9,504 nt of DNA from Candidatus Altimarinota bacterium (GTDB taxonomy: Bacteria > Patescibacteriota > Gracilibacteria > UBA4473), in the NCBI GenBank assembly GCA_018401175.1, contig JAGYLK010000168.1, forward strand, positions 1 through 9,504, in the 5' to 3' direction. The notes below the pieces were generated by a model. The model made no database searches. It saw only the letters and a program-made list of their open reading frames with translations, and was not told the DNA's origin. Made by a program: the position numbers and the translations under genes. How positions within the stretch are numbered: position 1 is the first letter of the stretch; each line of letters begins with the position of its first letter. Shown here in pieces: positions 6,101 to 9,504 of this stretch.

Positions 6101-7073
6101 TTATTTTGAATTTTCGGGAGGAAGCTTTGATCTCTTCGACAATAGAACCTTCGTTCTTGATTACGAAATGAACACAGCGCTTACGATCAAAGCAGACACC
6201 GCACAAGTAAAAAATGTTGCTTTTGCCGTAATTGAATATCAAATCGAACAAGCCGAAGGCCTATGGAGTAATCCATCAACGTTCTATGTGGGAAATCCAA
6301 GCATAGACGCATGCCAAGACCTTACGATTCTCGATATTATTCATGCCAGTACCTCCACACTTGGCACTTCTGCAACTGTCAAAATTATACGTCCATTCGT
6401 AGAAGTACGAGGGGGAGGAAATGTCGGAGTTCAAAAACTCGATGACACCACCGAAAATCCATTTGGAGGATTGCAAACGGGGGGAGAATTTGAAGACACT
6501 CTTTCAACAGGAGAAACTCTCACCGGCGAAGAAACCGATGATCTTACCGAAACAGAAAATCTCTGGGATGAATTTGAAGGACAAACAAGTAGTACTGAAG
6601 AATTTTTTGGAAGAAGCTGGCAAACTACGCCGGATAATTCTGGTGTATATTTTGTAGAAGGAAATGTGACACTCACAGAAGAAAATGCTCAAGATCTGAC
6701 GGGAACATCCAAAACATTCGTCATTAATGGAACACTCACCATTGAGAGTAATTTTGAACCAGCAGGATTTGGCGCTTTTATCGCGAACGAAATCATTATC
6801 AACCCAACCGTTACAAAAATGACCGGTGTATTTATTGCTGATACGGGGAATATCATTTCTCCAGAAATTTCTTATGCTCAACTCGTCGTCTCTGGGTCGC
6901 TCATGGGAAATGCTACGAATCTTCTCGACCAACGAAAATTCATTGGAACGAATCCCCTCACTCAACTCGAACCCAGCATCAAGATAAATTATGACTTACG
7001 TCTTCTCGACGCAACTCCACCAGCACTCGAACTCTTCTTGAGTGAAGATTGGACTCAATCCACAGAAGAATGA
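120..7073 (+). CDS. Giant secreted multidomain DUF11-repeat surface protein (2,317 aa), probable adhesin or stalk
   Basis: This gene encodes a very large exported protein, probably a cell-surface adhesin or structural stalk. It begins with a signal peptide (residues 1-24). A Cys-rich and beta-rich N-terminal region follows (25-322), then eleven DUF11-like beta-sandwich repeats (323-1786) recognisable by K-S/T-A-N-P near the start, TYTI..TNTGN, a TD.L motif and CN....ICH at the end. After an 11-Gly linker come an 8-Cys module (1801-1914), a beta-rich module (1915-2060), an acidic Thr/Glu linker (2105-2166) and a beta-helix-like tail (2167-2310). I see no LPXTG, SLH or C-terminal membrane anchor. 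ATG at 120 is chosen because it places the signal peptide at the N-terminus. The stop overlaps the next gene's start (ATGA), so the two are probably co-translated. DUF11 repeats are typical of bacterial and archaeal surface proteins; the ligand and exact function are unknown. Confidence 0.93.
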   Translation: MKFRWLGFLISGFAFILSFSTVNAECSWGFISCTHPQGTGSDIVFNSLEYSRSKYFWNTDQCVSDSDVGSTTQIPGPNDDCLLWRNESLNGFTNTFTDAQCLSFGASAVPGFGCACLEPTCVVNYVNGDNRIKESHFASARKCLNGSCNSRDPLGYNPGQSGYQSVPTYEHSLSGTAALGDKVRVQVYSHDNATEQFPGDPNYNNYMANNTDIKLSWNNTTHTAQGIVTSPDATPVTKTSPSITLPVLPSGSQYEIIGVWHHYNSATSAGTPNYVAEYFTPADNELSVNGTTATFNLGDHASSFGNVHRTYFDLQVVQTAITDFTLTKSANPGTNVILANGDSITYSIMLTNTGNTTLSSTTVTDSLNSDLTFISGDSNVTHQNGLVTISFNPLSVGATATASFIVEVNDGAGPQVCNSATGINNGITKTSNQVCHQIELFNPGFTISKGASPAPGSAIHPGESITYSITTTNTGDDMLPSFIATDTLDPNLTFVSGDAGVTANGQTVTLSFGNIPFNATVTKNFTVSINTNTPTPSQICNQATATNSGITQTSQNICHTITDASVTDFSLAKSANPVSGSHVEVGDTITYTVSTTNTGNTTLSSVIGTDTLNSHLVFVTGDSGVSHVNGIVTIQFTNIAPGATASKNFEVTVDSMPTPAWILNTFSATVAGITKTSNQTTHYIDTTNAPDFTLEKTAVPATGTPLHPGGTITYTITATNTGNTVLPNFTATDTLDANLTFVSGDTGVSHIGQTVTLSFGNMAVGASATKNFVVSVNANTPTPSQVCNQATATNSGITHASQNICHNVTDPVTVNFGLIKSANPGNNSTVTPGDTITYTLTAFNTGNTPLNNLVLTDILNQNVQYEGSTNPNVSYNATTHTVTATFATLPVASQVSAPFSVTVKDTAATGIGFCNEAVGVANDLTITSNSVCHYIVNEEVSLTKTADVPAGTPVDPGQILTYTISATNNTADVLDIIVTDPLDTLLEFVGSASSNLTYDAGTHTVEVAFANVASGATVTASFQGMVLDPGAAGVEVCNELSLVSTSPGGTGGGGGNTAAIFENLVASTIGGGGTPVLLIPEQICHPINWGTLLPDFQIVKSANPSHGSTVVAGDTIAYTITATNTGTTPLSPLVITDVLNPNVEFPTQFTNVSYDPATHTVTKTFPNVSPGTTVTAQFYVVIKDTAATGIGICNEAVGVASGLTITSNSVCHYIVSEEVSLAKTADVPAGTPVDPGQILTYTISATNNTTGTLNILVTDPLDTLLEFIGSASSNLTYDAGTHTVSVLFNNVAALQTVSASFQARVLDPGAPNMEVCNEVTLVSTAPGTPGIGGFFTNVLNTLENFFAPIQNFFKSLTSSIFDINTLENLVASTLTPPPKPLLPNKICHPVIVNANDLIVLTKESDPLPGSVVTTGDTIDYTVQIINNSGNTITETILDQLDPGLSFLAAGSISSNDPLASGTMTFDPVLSIISFQVFDLGDTASMTFTFTAEVITTNDVQICNQAVIPYFQGNPYKSANICVSVAGEPIVLTKTSDPVSGSTVVTGDTVLYKVRITNNSGASLTNTILDPLDPGLSFVAAGSISSSDAGATGTISFDGTTSLLSLGIKNLGNGEWMIFEFSTEVIAANNGTEVCNQAHISDIQGQLYESENICLTVDNGGSGGNTFIEKSVSPTGTIANGDTLTYTIRMTSDETTAFSTLLNDTLDSHLIYLGNEVITAANTSITGAITHDGSATGGLVELTVNDLANGWIEFSFDVLIEGIGTSDQICNQAIEKDGNWFSNIICSSTEGGGGGGGGGGGQTISTIGICSDLLNGSVTCRKHTPHPSFGEEAYETWKECKKNATNEELKICTHDWAAAVGLLAIGECHPDDITSNQTLGMWNPYNGYYVWNGGLSDENNECNAPLLDPCTPCNEIEASIVKTTTTPAVAKEENAHYTAILSLDKTEPAGANVKITGIKVYDLTIPAESGWIYNHAMAGNSEWVWNGTPDDPASNYFEFSGGSFDLFDNRTFVLDYEMNTALTIKADTAQVKNVAFAVIEYQIEQAEGLWSNPSTFYVGNPSIDACQDLTILDIIHASTSTLGTSATVKIIRPFVEVRGGGNVGVQKLDDTTENPFGGLQTGGEFEDTLSTGETLTGEETDDLTETENLWDEFEGQTSSTEEFFGRSWQTTPDNSGVYFVEGNVTLTEENAQDLTGTSKTFVINGTLTIESNFEPAGFGAFIANEIIINPTVTKMTGVFIADTGNIISPEISYAQLVVSGSLMGNATNLLDQRKFIGTNPLTQLEPSIKINYDLRLLDATPPALELFLSEDWTQSTEE
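192..1085 (+). other. Cys-rich and beta-rich N-terminal domain of the surface protein
   Basis: Residues 25-322. The first part (25-150) holds ten cysteines (26, 33, 62, 81, 101, 114, 116, 121, 143, 148), an even number that suits a disulfide-bonded exported fold. The second part (about 166-320) is predicted beta-rich and contains GDKVRVQVYSHDNA at 180-193. This resembles the opening of beta-sandwich domains in other very large surface proteins annotated from Patescibacteria; that resemblance is from memory and untested. As the distal end of a long repeat protein it is the best candidate for a ligand-binding tip, but this is inference. I do not recognise a named family. Confidence 0.5.
1086..2543 (+). 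repeat. DUF11-like repeats 1-4, arranged as two A-B pairs
   Basis: Repeat limits (residues): R1 323-440, R2 444-561, R3 568-685, R4 691-808. R1 and R3 resemble each other (TNTGNTTLSS, GITKTSNQ). R2 and R4 resemble each other more strongly (GQTVTLSFGN, NTPTPSQ, CNQATATNSGIT). R2 and R4 align at a constant offset of 247 residues, so an A-B pair was probably duplicated as a unit. R1, R2 and R4 each carry two cysteines 18 residues apart (417/435, 540/558, 787/805). R3 has neither: L663 and T681 occupy those places while the flanking N664 and H682 remain. DUF11 domains are immunoglobulin-like surface modules that commonly act as spacers. Confidence 0.85.
2829..3133 (+). repeat. Upstream copy of an 837-bp-period internal DNA duplication
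   Basis: This stretch matches 3666-3970 at a fixed offset of 837 bp, a multiple of three, with no indel. Identity is patchy. Bases 2829-2855 are identical (27 of 27), 2967-3007 differ at one base, and 3051-3133 differ at one base (G3084 against A3921). The DNA between, such as 3008-3050, differs at many positions. The copy covers the end of repeat 5 and most of repeat 6. Confidence 0.88.
3666..3970 (+). repeat. Downstream copy of the 837-bp-period internal DNA duplication
   Basis: This is the counterpart of 2829-3133, covering the end of repeat 7 and most of repeat 8. The longest unbroken matches at the DNA level are 49 bp (3922-3970), 33 bp (3888-3920) and 27 bp (3666-3692). Such tracts inside one gene can recombine or undergo conversion, which would change repeat number in steps of 279 residues while keeping the frame. 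Confidence 0.88.
4305..5084 (+). repeat. DUF11-like repeats 9 and 10 (E-type tandem pair)
   Basis: R9 covers residues 1396-1524 and R10 covers 1526-1655. They are each other's closest match in the protein, sharing LTK-S-DP at the start, LDPGLSF and AAGSISS. Their cysteines (1502/1521 and 1634/1653) are 19 residues apart, one more than in R1-R7. The His that follows the second Cys in earlier repeats is replaced here (ICVS, ICLT). This marks them as a separate lineage from the A-D repeats. Confidence 0.85.
5109..5477 (+). repeat. DUF11-like repeat 11 (F-type, single divergent copy)
   Basis: R11 covers residues 1664-1786 and is the most divergent of the array. It keeps the opening K (K1669), GDTLTYTI at 1680-1687, the Asp of NDTLDSHL (D1703) and the CNQA ending (C1769), with a second Cys at 1785 only 16 residues later. 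A short Gly/Ser stretch (about 1659-1663) separates it from R10, and the 11-Gly linker follows it. It looks like the membrane-proximal end of the stalk, if the N-terminus points outward. Confidence 0.75.
5487..5519 (+). repeat. Eleven-glycine linker
   Basis: Residues 1790-1800 are eleven consecutive glycines encoded by mixed GGN codons, including a run of five G at 5499-5503. The linker separates the DUF11 array from the 8-Cys module and probably acts as a flexible hinge. Because the codons are mixed, the DNA is not a perfect simple repeat, although in-frame length variation remains possible. Confidence 0.9.
5520..5861 (+). other. Eight-cysteine module after the Gly linker
   Basis: Residues 1801-1914 contain cysteines at 1809, 1819, 1839, 1851, 1867, 1901, 1909 and 1912, the last two forming CTPC. 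The middle (about 1828-1866) is Glu/Lys-rich and looks helical, unlike the beta repeats around it. The part at 1879-1892 is rich in Trp, Tyr and Asn. Eight cysteines in an exported domain suggest four disulfides; metal binding by CxxC is an alternative. I do not recognise the family. Confidence 0.55.
5862..6299 (+). other. Beta-rich module, possibly a diverged twelfth DUF11-like domain
   Basis: Residues 1915-2060 start with ASIVKTTTTP, similar to the opening strand of the DUF11 repeats. They continue with alternating hydrophobic segments (HYTAILSLDKTEPAG, FVLDYEMNT, NVAFAVIEYQ) typical of a beta sandwich. They lack the CN....ICH ending. After this, residues 2061-2100 carry a lone Cys (2065) and the stretch RPFVEVRGGGNVG (2091-2103). 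Confidence 0.45.
6432..6617 (+). other. Acidic Thr/Glu-rich linker
   Basis: Residues 2105-2166 are dominated by T, E, D, G and S, with few hydrophobics and almost no basic residues before R2165. The stretch is likely disordered and separates the beta-rich module from the C-terminal domain. Extracellular Thr/Glu-rich linkers often act as spacers or glycosylation targets, but nothing in the sequence proves modification. Confidence 0.6.
6618..7049 (+). other. C-terminal beta-helix-like domain of the surface protein
   Basis: Residues 2167-2310 show short strands at near-regular spacing: VYFVEGNVTLT, KTFVINGTLTIES, GAFIANEIIINPT, MTGVFIADTGNII and AQLVVSGSLMGNAT. The G-x-hydrophobic pattern with Asn at turns suits a small right-handed beta-solenoid of polymer-forming type. 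Similar tails close many large surface proteins annotated from Patescibacteria, but this is from memory and needs a profile search. The end (about 2286-2310) is not hydrophobic enough to span a membrane. Confidence 0.5.
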
Positions 7074-9504
7074 ATATCGACTGGCTCTATGTCTGGCAAT
7101 GGATTCTCTTGAATTGGAAAATACTTCTTCTCCTCCTTATTGGAGGAATACTCGGACTTCGATTTCTTCTCTGGATTGCCCGAATTGCACACTTCAAATG
7201 GAGCTCGAAACACTTGGTACACTTACAAATTGCGCTCCCTCGAAATGACTCAAAACTCGACACGGAACATCGAACTGAAAAGGATTTCCGAGAAGCCATT
7301 GGAAAAATGGAACAACTCTTCCGTTCGCTCCATGAAACACGAGACTTAAATCTCTACAACGTTCTGTTCCACCGAATTTTGTGGCGTGAGCCACGTTTTT
7401 CATTTGAACTTCAGTTTGAAAACCGCGAACTCAATTTCGTTATTTGTTGCGCACCATACTATGAAAATATAGTAATGAAGCAGGTTACTACGTTTTATCC
7501 TGATGCAGATGTCGCGCCATTGAAACCCGAAAACCGATTTTCTCTCACAAAAAATGGAGAAAACGCAAATGGATATTTTTTCTATACCAAAAAATCATTT
7601 TGGTTTCCCATCAACACCTATAAAAAAGTAGAAGATGATCCGCTCAATGGACTATCGAATTCTTTTGCCAAACTCCTTCCAGACGAAAAAGCATGCATTC
7701 AAATGATAATACATCCTCTTTCTGATAAATGGCATAAAAAAGCACGATCCCAAGGAAATGCTCTCTTCAAGGGGAAAAAATCATCAAACGGAATCTCTAT
7801 CCCGATTCTCGGCCCGATCTTGAATATTCTCTGGTTCCCTCTAAAAATACTCGTCAAAGGGTTTGATCCCGCCACAGATAATATATCAAATGCACCTGGC
7901 GCCAGTAGTGGAGACTCGTACGTTCGCATGTTGCAATCAGAAGAAGAGCTCTATAAATCTGTCGGAGAAAAGTCACTCCAATCTGGTTTTGATGCAACCA
8001 TCCGTGTAGTTGCTAGTTCACCACGACAGGAACGCGTTCAAGAAATTCTCAATGGCCTCTTTGTCTCATTTAATATTTTTAAAAGTAACGGAGGGAACCG
8101 GATGGAGAATCGACGAATTCTTCTCATTGATCGTCTCAACGCTCCCTTCATTCTCCATAATTTCAAATACCGACTTCCAGCTTTTTTTGAAAAAAAATCA
8201 CTCCTCTGTACTGAAGAACTGGCATCCATCTATCATTTCCCGGATGCACGATATAACCGGATTCCAACAATTCATTGGCTTTCGTATAAAATATTACCAC
8301 CGCCACTTGAACTTCCTACCGAAGGAGTCATTCTTGGAGAATCGGTCTACCGAGGAGAAAGTAAGTTTGTTCGATTCAAGCGGAATGATCGAACTCGCCA
8401 TCAATATATCGTGGGAAAATCTGGTTCTGGTAAATCGGTTCTCCTCTGGAATCAAGCAGTACAAGATATTGAAAATGGCGAAGGCGTATGCGTCGTCGAT
8501 CCTCATGGAGACCTCATTGATGACATTGCCGCTTGTATTCCGAAGCACCGAGCCAAAGATGTCATTATCTTTGACCCAGGAGACAAAGAACGACCAATGG
8601 GACTCAATATTCTCGAAACAAAAAGTGCCGAAGAACGAGATAGAGCATCACTCGACGCAATGGAGATTTTTATTAAATTGTTTGGAAATGAAATCTTCGG
8701 CCCTCGTATTCAACACTATTTCCGAAATGCCTGTCTCTCCCTCATGGAAGACGAAGAAGAAGGCGCGACGCTCATTGATATTCCACGAATGTTTATCGAT
8801 GATGAATTTCAAAAATACAAAGTCGCAAAAGTAAAAAATGTAGTCGTACGAAATTTTTGGGAAAACGAAATGGCAAATACAGGAGACCGCGAAAAGCAGG
8901 AAATGATTCCGTATTTTACCTCTAAATTTGGTCCGTTTGTGACCAATACGACGATGCGTAATATCATCGGACAAACCAAATCTGCATTCGATGTACGACA
9001 CATAATGGATAACCAAAAGGTTCTATTGATTAATCTCTCCAAAGGAAAAATCGGGGGAATCAATTCACAACTCTTGGGACTTGTAGTTGTTTCAAAAATA
9101 AATATGGCAGCGATGGGACGAGGAGAAATGCCCCAGAATCAACGAAAAGATTTTTATCTCTATGTCGATGAGTTCCAGAATTTTGCTTCTGACACCTTTG
9201 CTACCATTCTCTCCGAAGCCCGTAAATATCGGTTGAACTTGATCATGGCGCACCAATACATTGCTCAATTGTCTGAAAGTGCTGGCGGTGTTGCCATTGG
9301 ACAAAAGGATTCCAAAATCAAAGATGCCGTATTTGGAAACGTCGGAACGATGATGAATTTCAAAGTGGGAGCAGAAGATGCCGAATATTTTGAAAAGGAA
9401 TACTCCCCCCTTCTCTCCTCGCAAGATATTCTCTCAATTGCGAATTTCAAAGCCTATATAAAACTCAATATTGATAACACCACTTCCCGACCATTCTCGA
9501 TGTC
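7070..9504 (+). CDS. Membrane-anchored VirD4/TraG/HerA-like type IV secretion ATPase, 3' end beyond the window
   Basis: The frame is open from ATG 7070 to the window edge: 811 codons plus two bases, no stop. Residues 13-37 form a strong membrane segment. Residues about 40-420 are an uncharacterised region with a second hydrophobic stretch at 244-262. The P-loop domain has Walker A GKSGSGKS (449-456), VVDPHGDL (475-482), Walker B FYLYVDEF (695-702, D700-E701) and SEARKYRLNLIMAHQ (715-729), matching the TraG/VirD4 and HerA/DUF87 superfamily. These hexameric ATPases sit at the inner membrane and move DNA or protein substrates in conjugation and type IV secretion. The start overlaps the preceding stop as ATGA and lacks a strong Shine-Dalgarno sequence, which suggests translational coupling to the surface protein. 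Coupling protein or pilus/secretion motor cannot be told apart here; the gene may lack only its last part. Confidence 0.9.
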   Translation, partial: MNIDWLYVWQWILLNWKILLLLLIGGILGLRFLLWIARIAHFKWSSKHLVHLQIALPRNDSKLDTEHRTEKDFREAIGKMEQLFRSLHETRDLNLYNVLFHRILWREPRFSFELQFENRELNFVICCAPYYENIVMKQVTTFYPDADVAPLKPENRFSLTKNGENANGYFFYTKKSFWFPINTYKKVEDDPLNGLSNSFAKLLPDEKACIQMIIHPLSDKWHKKARSQGNALFKGKKSSNGISIPILGPILNILWFPLKILVKGFDPATDNISNAPGASSGDSYVRMLQSEEELYKSVGEKSLQSGFDATIRVVASSPRQERVQEILNGLFVSFNIFKSNGGNRMENRRILLIDRLNAPFILHNFKYRLPAFFEKKSLLCTEELASIYHFPDARYNRIPTIHWLSYKILPPPLELPTEGVILGESVYRGESKFVRFKRNDRTRHQYIVGKSGSGKSVLLWNQAVQDIENGEGVCVVDPHGDLIDDIAACIPKHRAKDVIIFDPGDKERPMGLNILETKSAEERDRASLDAMEIFIKLFGNEIFGPRIQHYFRNACLSLMEDEEEGATLIDIPRMFIDDEFQKYKVAKVKNVVVRNFWENEMANTGDREKQEMIPYFTSKFGPFVTNTTMRNIIGQTKSAFDVRHIMDNQKVLLINLSKGKIGGINSQLLGLVVVSKINMAAMGRGEMPQNQRKDFYLYVDEFQNFASDTFATILSEARKYRLNLIMAHQYIAQLSESAGGVAIGQKDSKIKDAVFGNVGTMMNFKVGAEDAEYFEKEYSPLLSSQDILSIANFKAYIKLNIDNTTSRPFSM

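Noticed and set aside
5739..6251. A 170-codon minus-strand ORF opposite the Cys module and beta-rich module of the surface protein
   Set aside because: Its product is a Cys/Phe/Ile-rich antisense translation with no domain. The plus-strand frame is continuous and well structured.
6504..6965. A 153-codon minus-strand ORF opposite the C-terminal domain of the surface protein
   Set aside because: It is an antisense shadow with no start-site signal and no recognisable fold, and it lies within a confident plus-strand gene.
7042..7349. Short plus-strand ORFs across the gene junction (7042-7248, 7140-7349), considered as a small gene or a frameshifted extension of the surface protein
   Set aside because: The frame starting at ATG 7070 reads through this region without a stop, gives a clear membrane segment and continues into the ATPase motifs. 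The other frames end quickly.
8010..8834. A 274-codon plus-strand ORF lying in another frame inside the ATPase gene
   Set aside because: It overlaps the frame that encodes Walker A and DPHGD. Its product is Ser/Phe/Lys-rich with no recognisable domain, as expected for an out-of-frame shadow.

Overview
The window looks like part of a Patescibacteria (CPR) genome, or a similar bacterium with a reduced, host-dependent lifestyle. This is inferred from gene content: a giant secreted repeat protein with a Cys-rich N-terminus, DUF11-type repeats and a beta-helix-like tail, directly coupled to a membrane-anchored VirD4/TraG/HerA-like ATPase. It is moderately AT-rich, with heavy use of GGA (Gly) and CGA (Arg). 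TGA acts as a stop: neither gene has an in-frame internal TGA across about 3,128 codons, despite many glycines. That argues against the Gracilibacteria/Absconditabacteria code, in which TGA encodes Gly. No 16S or tRNA gene is present to fix the taxonomy.

Layout. Positions 1-119 are non-coding, with a weak candidate promoter and a possible 8-codon leader ORF whose TGA overlaps the next ATG. Positions 120-7073 encode a 2,317-residue secreted protein. Its parts in order are: a signal peptide; a 10-Cys N-terminal region with a beta-rich domain; 11 DUF11-like repeats whose families follow the pattern (A B)(A B)(C D)(C D)(E)(E)(F); an 11-Gly linker; an 8-Cys module; another beta-rich module; an acidic Thr/Glu linker; and a C-terminal beta-helix-like domain. 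No recognisable anchor (LPXTG, C-terminal transmembrane segment) is visible. Positions 7070-9504 start with an ATGA overlap and run open to the window edge. They encode at least 811 residues of an ATPase with one strong N-terminal membrane segment, an uncharacterised region of about 400 residues, then a P-loop domain with Walker A, DPHGD and Walker B motifs.

All coding is on the plus strand and the pair looks like one operon. The simplest model is a cell-surface apparatus: a long, disulfide-stapled adhesin or stalk made together with a type IV secretion/conjugation-like ATPase, plausibly for host contact or DNA/protein transfer. The link is inferred from gene coupling, not proven. The most interesting features are the repeat architecture with its paired cysteines (lost together in repeat 3), the mosaic 837-bp internal duplication, the lack of an anchor, and the adhesin-ATPase coupling. 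I see no RNA genes, CRISPR arrays, insertion sequences or convincing terminators.
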